Shown here piece after piece: positions 35,103 to 46,998 of a DNA stretch of 64,000 nucleotides. The position numbers and the translations under genes are program-made. The stretch lies in NCBI GenBank assembly GCA_910574455.1, contig CAJSYZ010000002.1, positions 1,637,671-1,701,670 of the forward strand. The letters run 5' to 3'. This DNA comes from Trichaptum fuscoviolaceum. Taxonomy: Eukaryota > Basidiomycota > Agaricomycetes > Hymenochaetales > Trichaptaceae. How positions within the stretch are numbered: the stretch's first letter is position 1; the number at the start of each line of letters is the position of its first letter. Below the pieces are notes generated by a model. It saw nothing but the letters and a program-made list of their open reading frames with translations. It searched no databases and was not told where the DNA came from.

Positions 35103-38100
35103 CGTCTACGTTGAAATTAATGTCGCAGAGAACGTTGTGTTTGTCGACGTTGGAAGTCAAGTTTGTCAGTCGGGTTGGCTCGTAAGAGAAAGCCAGCTCA
35201 GGTGGAGTGACATTCCGGGTTGTGCCTAATTTGAGCCTGCTGACAAACTGAGCATCGGACATTAACCAATGCGAGGCGTGGGATTAGAAGTCAAAGAGAT
35301 TGCCTTTTACGGCTCTCTCAGGCTGTCGCGTGGCCGACAGCACAATTCGCTCACAGATTAGATAATTCCTCGACTTTGGTCCCGTTGATACCAAGGGTCT
35401 TCTGCTCTCGGCTTCTGAACCTGACCTCGTTCCCAAAGCACGCAACTTCCCTGTCGTGAATGACTTACCATGTTACGCACTCTTAAGATTTGATAGTCCC
35501 CTTCTCACCTCCCCCCACCTCATCTCTTCAGTGGAGCCTTCGGGTTTTTTTCGCAGTGTATGAACGGGCTTCTTGCCGAGAACACTCGATGTTGCACAAC
35601 TAATGCAGCGCCGATGGACGTGGTATATTTAAGCCGAGAAGTAGTCAGGGGAATCACCATCAACATCGTGTGGGGTAAATCGTCTCTTCACCTCCCACTC
35701 CCCTCCACTCCCCCTCCCCGTCCTCCCAGTTAATTGGACTTGGAAAACAGCTCCCAACATCAACACAATACCGGAGAAGAAATACATATAAGTGATGACA
35801 CTCTGAAATACCGACTCTACTGTGTAACCTGTCTATGTGGATTTTGTCGGCCTTGGTCGACTAATGACTAACATCGAGTTCGCGATGGCAACAACCCGTG
35901 AGAGGCCCGTGTCATCCCGCTGGCCGACGACTCTTCAAGCCTTTGCCTACCGACGCCCTCGAGAGGAGGGTCATTCAAACCAACTTCTTCTAATCCGTCG
36001 ACGCAACTCACCGCGAATACCCAGCATGAGGTCCTCGACCGTAAAGGCTTGGGGAAGCCCATTACTATGTTGCGAAGTCAAATGCGAGCACTGACAAAGT
36101 GACGTTGGCACTTCCCATAGGACTATCAAACAGAATCCTGGGTTGATTATTCGTCCCCTTTCCGAGCTGTGAATATATGTCTGTAATCTCCAGATGGAAT
36201 AAGGTGAGTGGAATGACTCCATGAAGGAGACGCACTTAATCGGTAGTGACAAAATATCAACGAATTCGACTACGTCCACACCTTCCTGGACGACTTGACC
36301 TTTGGCTACGATTCTGCCTTGAACGGAAACTTTGCTTATTCTTCAATTTGACGTGCCAGGGCTTTTAGATTTCACTCGATACTTCGCATCTAGCACAACG
36401 CGTCGATTACCCTTGGTAATACTCCAATAGGATATTTGAACGCAACAGTGAGTCAAAATCTCAAATTGTCGGATATGTTTTCCAAGGCCGGGGCAGTCAT
36501 TAAGCGCCAAAGCATGATTTCTTGGGCTTGTTTACGGAGGAAGGCGCATGCAAGGCAAGCGAAACCGGTATCTATAAAAGCAACGCTGGAGGAAGGTCAA
36601 CCTTGACCTCTGGAATTTGGAGACTACAGAATTATGACACTAAAATCGCTTACACATCTGGTAGTGTGGTAAACGTCTTACGGTCGAGTGGTTCCAGCGT
36701 ATCAGATTCTGGTACTGGTACTCAGAAAAGTTGAGCTGTCAAAGCCATGGATGATCAATTTCTGCGCTCCCGAGTAAAGTTCGAAAGGTCGAAAATGAGC
36801 GACAGTGGCTTGGCTCGTACCATCCCCTTTCACGTAGCCCGTGACTCGTACGCGGATTCGCATCGAACGGCAAATATCTGTCGGACAAGATAATGAAGTT
36901 ATCCTTTCTGTTGGCGCTGGACGGGGTCTCAATTTTATATTGACACGGTGCGTTCATCTTTCATCGATTAATAATATGTACTTACAATAAAAATACCAGG
37001 CACTCTCACGAATTTAGGCTTCAGGCTGTTTCGGCTGCTGTGTTCATGATTGAATGGTCTTAGAATCAGTAAAGTAGAGCGAGGGGCACAAACTATCCGA
37101 CAGGTGTCTCCTTTGGGTCACGAATTCAGTTCAAGTTGGCATGATAGGATACGACAGGCCGTGAGGTCAATATATCGAGGATATGCTTGATGAATTTTAG
37201 AGCGCAACCGTAACTTCCGGTAAGTCCGTTTTATCTTCGAGAGTACTTCCATTTAAATGGATTCATAGTGTTCTAAATTCTGAATAGTCCTTATGGATCG
37301 GGATAAGGCGAGCGCATGTGCCGCTCAGCCTCGCTTCTCAGACGTCATGCGGTAAAGGAGAAAGCATACGGCGCCCGCAAATAACCCATGTACATCTTAC
37401 CCCAAGCCCCAATGCCTATATCACCCCACCTTATCTCTTACTCGACATCGCGGGCTTCAAGGATGATGCGAACGTGAAATCGATATGCACTGGCTTCCCT
37501 GTTCCACATCTTAGTCTTCCGGCTTGTCGGGCACTTAGGATCTCGATGTACCTGCCGATTCGTACGCCCATTCAGGTTTCCGAACGACCGTGGGCCTCGG
37601 TTACAGGATATGGTATGGTATATAGCATAGCTTGAAGAGCTCGTGTACATTCGCAAGAAACGCTGTATGAATGCGTTCGTACAGTGGGAGCTTCATATGG
37701 ACCTGGCGATGACATAGGTACCGGCCGAAGGCCCTCGTCTCTTTTGATACGGATTGAATATGACGAACGCCGCTCGAGTGCCGATAGTGCGACCAAATCT
37801 TGAAGCCTACTGAGGCTTTACTGCTGTGGTACTCGAGCTTTTTCTGCGATAAGCTGTCCCTGTCTTCCTCGACCTTCTCCGATCTTCCTACCATGCGCTA
37901 ATTTTGCGCACGAGCACGAGGGATGGTATGAGATTGGCTGTGACCACACGCTGAAAGCCAACATCAGGATAACTTTAGGACTGTAAAGGCGCCCATTCAA
38001 GGAACGATGAATGTGATACTGATTCTACAGCATGCCCCGAATGTCTGTTGTTCTGTATACCTCCTTGGGACAGGACTGTCACTCCCATCATGTATTCAAT

Positions 38101-38496
38101 CACACCGGTCGAGCCATACCTGTTTCAAGTTTTTCGGCACCCATTTACGATTGAAATCCGAGTCGATGGCGAATAGCGATGGCTGGCGTCTACAGACCGC
38201 GCGCGGGCCTCCATTTTAATGCAACGTATCGACTGAATTAAAAGTAGTTGGGAAGCTGTGTCTGGGAGCTGAACGAAGAGAAGAAGGGTGTAAGAAAAGG
38301 AACGAAATTGGATCGGAGATTAGGTTATGTGCGTGACCATTGTGTGACAGTGGCATGTATTTCAATTCGGTAACCTTCCTCACCTGTCATCATGCTGGTG
38401 AGGTCTCTTCGGTCTCTTCTTCTCCCATGCTACACTTAAGAGCCAGCTGATCCCCGCCTGTACTTCAAACCTGTATCTCACTCCCCCGCTCGTTAT
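35103..38496. other. 3.4 kb without a model gene; possible coding relics
   Basis: This is the longest unexplained stretch. 35103-35860 includes the ISA1 promoter and a C-rich tract (35690-35730, plus strand). On the minus strand, 36340-36240 reads VSVQGRIVAKGQVVQEGV and VVEFVDILSLP, which looks like real protein, and nearby GLPQAFTVEDLMLGIRG (about 36060-36010) does too. Further pieces at 36957-36739 and 37894-37601 are open for 70-97 codons but cannot be spliced into one protein. The stretch may hold a decayed gene or a fast-evolving one with many tiny exons. Upstream of 38497 is the copper-fist promoter. Confidence 0.3.
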
Positions 38497-40116
38497 ATGG
38501 TGGGTGTTTACTGTCTAATGCTCTCAATGGTCTCAAGCTGATGCTTCGGCCGTCGTCCGTAGGTATACATCAACTCGAAGAAGTATGCATGGTCAGTGCT
38601 TCCTCACACCTGCTCCTTGCTGGTGGACTTACCCATGCTCTATGATTCAGCGAGTCATGCATAAAGGGCCATCGCTCGTCAAGCTGTGCTCATAACAGTC
38701 GACCTCTTTTCGAGATTAAGAAGAAAGGTCGACCGGTGTCACAGTGCGAGAGGTGTCGGGAGGCAAGGCAATCGCGGAAGATTCACGCGAAATGCAACTG
38801 TGAATATGGGAAGGGTGGAGATATCCCGTTAGAGCTAGTTGCTGGGCCTTCGAAAAGAGGTAAGTCTGTTTATTGACTTCTCTCTAGTTTTGCTTCTAAC
38901 CATGACTAGGCAAACGTTTCATTCCGACCGTACCCTCACTGCCAAATGGCCTTAAGGATGCTTTGAAGCCGCAGCCCGTCGTGGGGGATGGGAGTATCGC
39001 TCGTCGGCAAGGTGCGTCTCGTGTCCGTACGCAGCATGACCATTACGTTTAACCACTGTTCCAGTGGAAGCTCTTCTCAATCCCTGCCACTGCAAGGACG
39101 TCTATAACTGCACGTGCAGGCCACAAAGCTCGGCAAGCAGCAAGTCTTCTATCTCACCATCTATCTTCAACGATGGCCTATCGGCTCTTGCGCACGTAGC
39201 TGCTTGTTGTGCACCTGCCTCTTCATCGACGCTCCCGGCAGCCGCACCTCTCGCTAAAACCCCAGGTGGTCTTCCGGCTTACGACCGTAATGGAACAAGG
39301 ATATCATTTGATCCACCCTCTCAGTCCACGAGTACCTCTCAATTACCAGCTATTTCTGAATCTATTAATTCGACAACAAATCAGAATTCTGGTGTTTCTA
39401 GCAACATTTACAACCCTTCATTTCCCATCAAGCTACCACATCTGAATACAGATTCTTCAGGTCCGATATCATCGACTCGACCCGCAGCAAATACCTCGTC
39501 TTGTTGTTCGTCATCCGTGACCAGCTCGACTTCTAATGGGGCCTGTGGATGTGGTCAGCATTGTGCTTGTGCTGGTTGTGTTTATCATGAGGCGGAAGCT
39601 AGGTCGCCGGACTCCTTCCATATCCGTTCTCCCTCAGATCAAGTTGCTCCTACCGTGCGCCCGACCCATAGGGCAAGTTGTGGGGCTGACTGCCCAACCT
39701 GTGTGGACTACGATGGGGGAGTCGAGTTACCCGGGACTAGACAAATGCCGACCTTTATTGATCAATTCCTACAGCGCGCCGCTACGCTACCTCCGCCGCC
39801 TCCTGTGAATCATACAAGGGGTACTAGTCTCGATCCAACCAACATTATCGTCTACCCCCGTGGCCTCTTCACCGGCCTCGGGCGTGATGAACGTGGCCGT
39901 GCTTTTGGGTTAGTAAATGTTCCGAAGCTTGAGTGCTGCGGCGGCCGATGTAGTTGCCCTGATGACAAGTGCGGGTGCGGAGATTCTTGTGGGGGGTGTT
40001 GTGTTGATGATGCGGAACCGGGATCAAATGTCGATCATCGGCAGGTTTCGCCGTCTGTCAGTTTTGCCCGACGCTCGATTTCTCATGCAGTCCATTCTTC
40101 CGGAAAGTCATCATAA
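38497..40116 (+). CDS. copper-fist transcription factor, about 464 aa
   Basis: Copper-sensing regulator of the Ace1/Mac1/Cuf1 type, expected to bind promoters of metal-homeostasis genes. Exons: 38497-38499 (the ATG only), 38563-38591, 38651-38859, 38910-39011 and 39065-40116. The copper fist spans residues 1-43: MVYINSKKYACESCIKGH, with Zn ligands C11, C14, C23 and H25, and the minor-groove patch KKGRP (35-39). Further back come three Cys clusters: NPCHCKDVYNCTC, CGCGQHCACAGC, and a run of CxC/CC pairs near 39930-40005 (ECCGGRCSCPDDKCGCGDSC). These probably bind Cu(I). The middle is Ser/Thr/Pro-rich. Whether it activates metallothionein-like detoxification or uptake cannot be told from sequence. 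Confidence 0.93.
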
Positions 40117-40556
40117 CATTGAATCTACTCCCTCTTCTTTATAGTGTATTGCTCTACTCTCCTACTTCTCGTATCTTTGAATTCCTTGCTCGTTGTATGT
40201 TATGACGAGCTGTATTACTTCTCCTTTCTTTTTGTCTTATTATTTGGGAAACTACTATGTGAATTGCTGCCGACTAAGTCTACATGTATACATCGATTTG
40301 CTCTGGGACATTCACATTAATACAACGATTATTCTCGTGGGTCTTACACAAAAAGGTTGTGTTGAAATGTGACTTCAGATGTACTAATCGTGTGGAAACC
40401 GTAAAGTAACGGCTCAAAGGTCAGTATCGAGATTTTGTCGATATCCATCTCGTGTTATACGCTGTAAACAGGTATTCAGTGAGAATCGACAAGCGGATAT
40501 CCTTTCCCTCTTAGCTAGGCACAGAGGCAAAGAATGTAAGGAGGTCACGAGCGCAC
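40117..40556. other. convergent 3' regions
   Basis: A 440-bp AT-rich gap between the stop codons of the copper-fist gene and the UBE2W gene. It carries both polyadenylation regions. No gene seen. Confidence 0.45.
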
Positions 40557-41707
40557 TCACGTATCATCTATGAAAGACGGGTGAGGAGTTACTCATTACG
40601 CAGATACTAAAGCCGACAAACCTTCGTAGACGAACTTGGACTATTGAATGGCAGGAACAGCGGTGAAGTGGGGCAGGACAAAGTAGTGTGAACATCACTT
40701 GCGGATAGATAGGGGCTAAAGTGAGGAGCAATAGGAACGAACCTTCTTCGGGTCGTCAGGTGCGAATCTGACATATCGATCGTTGCCTTCTGGTCTACAC
40801 GCCAAGGTCAGTTTTTGGGAAAATATGATAGACAAATTGGCTTAGGGAAACCGGAAGGGAGAGGATGGGCATCCGCACGTACCGTTCTTTTTGCTAATTT
40901 TAACATCCGAAAGGGCGGGGGAAACAGAAGAAGAAAGGGTCCGTTAATATGAATGCATCGATCTTGAGTAGAGGCGAATGGGAAAACAAGAGAGAGTTGG
41001 GCATAGTGGTAGCTCATGACTCCATTACCACTATGTCGGGTAGAATAGAGTAGATAGATTGGAAGCGAGGACGGAGCGCTTACCGTACAGGAGGCGAGCA
41101 TGCTTTGGAGAGTGATACACACTGCGGTTACACTGAGCACGGGTGACCATCCATCACCCAGGATGTTTGCGCAAATCTGACGCAGGATTGACATGAGTTG
41201 AGCCTTATACTGCTATTAGACCCTGAACAGAAGTATGACCCACATGGCCATTTGAATAGACGTGCTGTGTAAGATATAGTCAAGTCAGTCCATCGGGATT
41301 ATCGTTGGAAAGATCAAAGGCATGCTTACTGGATGTATAGGAGCCTGGTGGTCCTTGTCCGCCACAAAAGTGACAGAAGGTGAAGATATCGGGTATTGTG
41401 CGTCAAATCGGAACTTTAGCAGAAACTTTTCTCCCTAAAATCAATATTTGAATGTTCATTTCTTTTCAACTTCAAAACCGGTTGAGGACACATCGAGACC
41501 CACAGCGTATAAACTGTTTCCTAGCACTTCCAAGCCAAGATACCAGGTGTCGAAGTTATCGGCCTTGACGAGTGTGATTCCTGAAGTCCAGTATTATTCT
41601 TTCATAACATACCCTTTCTTTTCATCAAATTAAACCAGACCTTGAGGGCATTCGGTATTAATCTCCTTCAGTTCTTTCTGTAGTCGCCTGGTAGAGATAC
41701 TAGACAT
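40557..41707 (-). CDS. UBE2W: UBE2W-type ubiquitin-conjugating enzyme, 151 aa, nine exons
   Basis: E2 of the class that attaches ubiquitin to protein N-termini. Exons inferred: 41707-41641, 41580-41504, 41434-41330, 41264-41244, 41176-41084, 40893-40883 (11 nt), 40794-40743, 40640-40622 (19 nt) and 40567-40557 (11 nt with the stop). The sum gives exactly 151 residues, the length of human UBE2W. The start reads MSSISTRRLQKELKEI. The active site is HPHVYSNGHIC with catalytic Cys92, followed by ILGDGWSPVLSV instead of the usual HPN-type core, the UBE2W pattern. The end is PEGNDRYVRFAPDDPKK then SKFVYEDDT. Every joint has GT and AG and keeps phase. Confidence 0.87.
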
Positions 41708-42194
41708 GTTTGTTCAGAGACTTATAGACTAAGTATGTGCGAAGAGTGCTCGTAGTCAAGTCAGAAGAAACGATGATGCCTTTCGGCGCCTCCAGTGAAC
41801 GTAATGAACTGTAGTGAGGCCGCTGCGATTGACCATCAGTTTGAATTGTTTACGGTGAATTGACAATCCATTTATGGAAACAGCCAAATAACACCAAGCA
41901 ACAAACTTATAAATGTGCGAATTGGTACGTGAACTTTTCTTCAATGTCATTTGTCTCCGCCATAGAGTCACTTGTGCTCCCGGCCTCACAGAAGGGAACT
42001 GCAGGCGCTCGCGGAGACGCAGATTCATCCTGATCACCTCTAGTGTTGGTGCGCTTCGTTCAACAGGCCATTGACGACTGATCTCACCAGGGAACATGAT
42101 TCAACGTGTCCTTCATTTGTTTATTCCGTTACAAAATAAATATATGCTTCCCTACTTATCTACTGCGAAATTACAGAACCCCCATAACGTTAGC
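41708..42194. promoter_or_regulatory. UBE2W upstream region
   Basis: This 487-bp stretch lies between the UBE2W start and the HEM3 stop. A 113-codon minus-strand frame (42097-41756) begins MFPGEISRQWPVERSAP and has a few protein-like features, but no family match or splice context. It may be an upstream ORF, a 5' leader, or chance. Confidence 0.3.
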
Positions 42195-43401
42195 TCATGC
42201 CTGCGGCTGCATTGCGTTCTCGATGTTCGCAACCTCTTTGTCAGTTTTTACGGCCTCTGCTTGTCGAGATTGTCTATCCTTTGTTATCTCCTCAAGGATA
42301 TCCTTCGCCCCGATTTGCATCAAAGTCGTGGCAAGCTTCTCTCCAACGGCAACAGCATCGTCGACAGAGCTGACTTCGGTGACGAGTGTGTGCTCGACGT
42401 GCGGAGAGCCAGTGATCGCAGTGACGGTGCCAGTGATCGTTAGAGTGGACTTTGTTGGGCCGGTCGCGCTTGCGTCCAGTGGAACGATGGAGGTGTGAAC
42501 CCCGACGGGTACGCTGCATCCACCTTCTAAGACTTTCAGCATCGCGCGTTCGGCACGACACGACCAATCCGTTTTCCAGTGAGTCAAGGACTCGCAAAGT
42601 TTCTTCGTCGCCTCGTCACCAATTCGAATCTCTACGCCCAACGCACCCTGGCCAACTGCATGATACAGCACCGGAGCTGAGAGGTCAGCTGTAACGCGGC
42701 TTCCCCATCCCATCCGTACAATTCCGGCTTTCGCAAGGATCAACGCAGAATATTCACCAGTCGGCGAATCGAGTTTTGCTAGCCGTGTATTCCTAATTTT
42801 ATGAATGAACGGGGTTTGTACGCAACATGTTCTTCCGATGAATATACATACAGGTTACCTCGCTAGAAAATGTTGAGACTCGCTTGGAAGGCAAACATAA
42901 TGATTTACATACCACATCAGCGAACTTGAGTTTAGGGTATAGTCGCCTGAGTTGAGCGACTCTCCGTACGCTGCTTGTTCCCACAACACTTCCATCTGGC
43001 AACTCGTCCAATGACTTATAGTCCAAACCAGCTTTCATCACCAAACTGTCGACCGGGTCTTCTCTCTCCAAGATGGCCCCAAGTTCGCATCCCTCCGGCA
43101 ACGTCGTGGACACATCCTTTAAACTATGAACGAGCATGTCAACTGTGTCCTCCTTCAGTACGACTTCCAATTCTTTAGTCCATAACGATTTGCCGCCGAT
43201 CACGTATAGAGCCTGCGATTGATTCTTGTCACCTTCCGTGGACATGAACGATGTCTCAAATGTCAACGATGGGTGTGCTTTTGCCAGGGTATCCCTGACA
43301 ATATTTGTCTGGATCTGCGCGAGCTGCGACGCGCGTGAAGCCAGTATGAAAGTCTGCTTCGTCGTCGGCTGGTCGGTCTGGGACTGCGCACTATTCGACA
43401 T
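42195..43401 (-). CDS. HEM3: porphobilinogen deaminase (hydroxymethylbilane synthase), 365 aa
   Basis: Condenses four porphobilinogen molecules into hydroxymethylbilane, third step of heme synthesis, cytosolic. Exons 43401-42913, 42862-42852 (11 nt) and 42792-42195. The ATG at 43401 (MSNSAQSQTD) is preferred; an in-frame ATG 63 bp upstream is possible. Motifs: LASRASQLAQIQT, the catalytic Asp region VDMLVHSLKDV, GTSSVRRVAQLRRLYP, then KFADV spliced through the 11-nt exon that encodes RGN and most of a Leu codon to NTRLAKLD. The dipyrromethane cofactor cysteine is C259 in EGGCSVPVG. Length is normal, so the gene is intact only if the microexon is used; skipping it would delete an invariant Arg-Gly-Asn and shift the frame. 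Confidence 0.94.
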
Positions 43402-43885
43402 CCTTATTGATTTGAGGGTGCAAGGAAGCAAGGCTCTAGGGTGGGGGAAAGCTTTGCAGCGCAATGAGCTCAGCGCTCATCTTGAAGAGCTGTTCATATG
43501 CGGTCTTCATGATTGTTACCGTGGGAAGGACGACCATCAGCGATGCCTTATCCTTGGAAATCACCGTGTACTTTTCCAGCCAATCCTCTTCGTCTCGTTT
43601 GTCCACGACGACACCGTAAATGAAGAGCGCTGTGTAAAATGAAAGAGGAACCCGTGTTGACCGTGTATCGTGGAAACATGGTCAGAGAGTATAACTACGG
43701 CGCGCGGGATCAGCATCTTTCCAACCTAACGCTACAACGTGGACACATCATACTTGCACTCCAAACACCTGATCTATACCCGACACAATACATGACTATC
43801 TTTGCTTGACACTGTTCTACGGAAGTAGGTGGTCAGGAAGACACGGAAATTGTGGAACACGCGATTCTAGCGAGGTGGCTTCATT
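43402..43885. promoter_or_regulatory. HEM3 promoter region
   Basis: A 484-bp gap upstream of HEM3 and downstream of the small ORF at 43886-44164. A plus-strand frame covering 43226-43642 overlaps the HEM3 start and is a shadow. CACGCG-like and GGAACC motifs are present, but no element could be assigned. Confidence 0.35.
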
Positions 43886-44164
43886 TCACTCATCTGATGA
43901 CGGCGGTCTTTCCATTCCAAGCGTCTTCAATTCTTCGGCTATTCCGATGGAGTTTGAGAACTGGGCAAAGCTGACGCGCCCGGTGATTTTGTTCAAAGAG
44001 TAGATGAGATAGCTGGTCATACTTATTTCCTCACATCGTTCATCCGGTAGTACTAAGCTACGTTTTCTAGTTTCCGGCACCGCAGACGTCAACGACTCGA
44101 TATAGTGAACCGCCGGCACCGCAGCCTGCACGTCGTCTATGGTTTGGATATATGCTTCCGTCAC
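43886..44164 (-). CDS. small hypothetical protein, 92 aa
   Basis: An intronless frame that starts MTEAYIQTIDDVQAAVPAVH and ends ERPPSSDE. Composition is protein-like: two helical stretches, a mid-section MTSYLIYSLNKITGRVSFAQ, and an acidic-Ser tail. No signal peptide or known domain is visible, and I do not recognise the family. It lies 484 bp upstream of HEM3 on the same strand. It could instead be the last exon of a longer, unrecognised gene. Confidence 0.4.
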   Translation of the reverse strand: MTEAYIQTIDDVQAAVPAVHYIESLTSAVPETRKRSLVLPDERCEEISMTSYLIYSLNKITGRVSFAQFSNSIGIAEELKTLGMERPPSSDE

Positions 44165-44491
44165 GAGGAGTTAAATGAAATGAGCCCGTGATTGTCGATC
44201 ACGATTCGCGCAACATTGTAACCCCAAAACGGTCAAGCGGGGATGCGAATGAGAGGGGAGTTATGCGAAATGGCATATGTATCATATAAAACAGATGTGA
44301 GTGGATATATACAGTGAAGCGCATTGACAAGATGACCGGTCATCTAAGTGTCTGTAGAAATCATGATTTTACAAAGGGGAAATGAAGGGACATAATACGA
44401 AAGCGTGCGTGTCAGAGACAGTGATATGTTCGAGCGTTGATTGTGTCAAGTCGGGCAACGACGGAGGCAGCCCACGCCGTATGGACGTTTG
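44165..44491. other. intergenic, nothing seen
   Basis: This 327-bp stretch covers the 3' end of the kinase gene and the upstream region of the small ORF. It is AT-rich at 44270-44330. No feature could be supported. Confidence 0.4.
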
Positions 44492-45594
44492 TCAAGAACA
44501 GCCATTGGCAATGTGGTGAAGTGCCATAACCACTTGCCCCATCGTCGGACGTTTGCTCGGATTGAGCTCTAAGCATCTGTCGAGAAGGCTAACCAGCGGA
44601 CCTAGATTACGAAATGCTCGGGGTCGCCAATTCACTGGGAGAATGAACTTCGGAGGTTGCTCGCCAGTCGTAATCTGTATAGTAAGAAACCACTCAGAGA
44701 TAAAATCACGGAAGAGATAAGTGATTTCCATACCGCACACATGGTTCTGCCAAAAGCGAATACGTCAGATTGTGTCGTGGTAAGAATTTCCTCCGACTCT
44801 AAAAGCTCTGGTGCTGCATATCTTGGTGTGAGGGTCGGCTCATACGGAAGTGTTGCACCTTTGCGATGGCTATGTGCAAAATCGCATAATTTGGCGTTCA
44901 AGCCTCCATCTAGTAGTATATTACTCTAGTTCATTCCCTTAGATCAATCGATGATGATGTACACTGCTTGACTTACTGGTTTGACGTCTCCGTGAACCAC
45001 ATCTCTATTATGAAGATATTCCAGAGCCTCGCCAACTTGTACAAGCTACGAACGGATCTCAGTCAAATAACAATGCCAAGACAATATTATACTCACAATT
45101 CGTAGTTTCGTTTCTTTCGCAAAGTCGACATCCCTTTTCGCAAACACATGTCTTGCGTCACCGCCCACAGCGAACGGGAGAATGAGGCAACGAGGGCTCC
45201 GGATCGATTTAGCTAACGTCTGTCCTTCGCATACGCCTTTCAACGGAATAATGTTCGGATGTGAGAATGACGCGAGCATATCTGCTTCGTAGAAAACCAA
45301 TTTGAGCTCCTAAAAGACGTTTAGTGTCTATCAAACAAACAGGTGTGCAATGGGGTGCCAAACCGTTTCGAGAGTCTCGCTGTTGACTTGACCGCGAGGA
45401 ACACGAGGAACCTTGATGGCGACCTAATATTCATGCGCATTTAGATATATAGGAATGGGGGATTTGTAAAGACTCACGATGTCTTCCTCGTGCTTCCCTT
45501 TATATATGTTACTATATCCACCGTATGCGACAGGGGAACAGTCCATCAAATCAACTTGAATGCACGTCGAAGCCATGGAAGGTGTTGGGCTCAT
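44492..45594 (-). CDS. TKL-like protein kinase, 277 aa, DFA in place of DFG
   Basis: Small single-domain kinase. Exons: 45594-45478, 45423-45364, 45309-45097, 45045-44977, 44925-44734 and 44674-44492, all in frame. The Gly loop is AYGGYSNIYKG (near residue 22), the ATP Lys is in VAIKVPRV (K43), the alpha-C Glu is in VFYEADML, and the catalytic loop is VVHGDVKPSN (Asp150), HGD instead of HRD as in many mushroom TKL-type kinases. The metal-binding motif reads CDFAHS, so Asp168 remains but Gly is Ala. APE is in RYAAPELLE, and the C-lobe ends PSKRPTMGQVV. Expanded TKL families are typical of Agaricomycetes; the substrate is unknown. The key catalytic residues remain, so activity is plausible. Confidence 0.85.
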
Positions 45595-46998
45595 TGAAAA
45601 TGGAGGGTATAGAGGTGTCGTTTTGTGGACTGGAAATCGTCATTAAGAAGCTTTTAAGGGAGATTTTACTCTTCCTCGTGCTGGGCACACGTTGTTCATC
45701 TGTCCAAGTTGCGCTGCGTCTGCGGTCGGAAACAGCGTGTATGTCTGTTGTAGTCGAGAAATGAAGACGACACACATCTTGATGAAGGCTGCTGCATTGC
45801 AGAACAAACTTTCCAATTAATAAGCCCATGCACCCAAAATTATAGAGTTTTTTTTGGGAACTCCTTGATCTAGAACATTGAGCCTGAGTAGGCTTTCGAC
45901 TGGGGATAGAAGGAGTAGTTAATGGAGAGGATTAAGGCAACGTACCGAGTTTGAATTATTCTGATCTAGAGCGTACAACATGCGACATCCAGATCAAAGC
46001 TAAGATGACTCATTATTTCAGGTCGATATCCTCGTGGCCTGTCGGTGTGGAATGGGGCTAAGTCGCGTTGCAGGTGGCAATATAAGAGTGTTGGGAAGGG
46101 GCCGTTCCATTAGCCAGAGTATTGGATAAAGATGTTGTCGAGGAGACACTAATTACAGGGAGGGTTATGGGGAAGAACGAGAAGAACTAAGAAAGAGTAC
46201 GATATCGGCAGTCATCAGAACACGTCCGAGAGCCCGTGCCATGCAAGGTAGTCAGCGAGACTCGGTTTGTAAGCCTCGAGTTTCTAGATTGCCATATACT
46301 AGAAGGGTTGGTCTCACTTGGGAAGCATCTTAGATGTATTCAAGAAGGCGCTGGAGTGTTGTGACCCCGCTTCCATGATCTTGGATTGGATACTATGAAG
46401 TAGTGGGGTTAGACAGCCTGGGCTCGGCAATAAGCAGGACAGTGAAGAAAAGACAGACCTATGGAATAACATTCAATTTGGAACGGCCACATTATGTTCG
46501 GCGCTTTGACTTATGCGTGCGTGCGTTGGTTCTATTACACAGGCGTATGCAAGATTACTGCCAGTGGGACTCGGAATCTCTGCGGGCACAAGAGAAAGAT
46601 GGATGCGAAGGAAACAAGCGAAAAGATCCCCCTTCCCTCACACACACCCATACAGTCTGACTTGGAGCATCAAGAGCCTGATGGCATGACTGTGAGATGT
46701 GTTTTGGGTCAAACAATAGCTTGTCAAGTACTATGCCGCAAATTTGACAGTGACCTGGAGTAGTGATCAAAGATTCAAACTCAAACTCTTGAGCGCAAAG
46801 ATTGTGCATGGCGTGCTTGGTGCTAGGCGCCTTCAGCTAATAAGGGAAAAGTGAGTTCAGTTTTCTTTCCAGTACCAAAACTTTGAAGGTAGTGTTTGTC
46901 AGTGGACGAGCCGACAACCTGAGGGTTCTTGCAACGGGACGGAAGTTTTCTACTTAGTTTAAAGTATAAAGTTAGCCACGTGGTTCTCACGACACAGT
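45595..46998. other. intergenic between kinase gene and transposon
   Basis: This 1.4 kb contains the kinase promoter (a GC-poor stretch just upstream of 45594) and a region flanking the mobile element. A minus-strand frame at 46809-46555 has a short Cys motif (GHCQICG) but is too short and isolated to support. No gene seen. Confidence 0.35.

Noticed and set aside
34924..35262. 112-aa ORF overlapping the ISA1 first exon
   Set aside because: It lies in a different frame; ISA1 is supported by its conserved cysteines and presequence.
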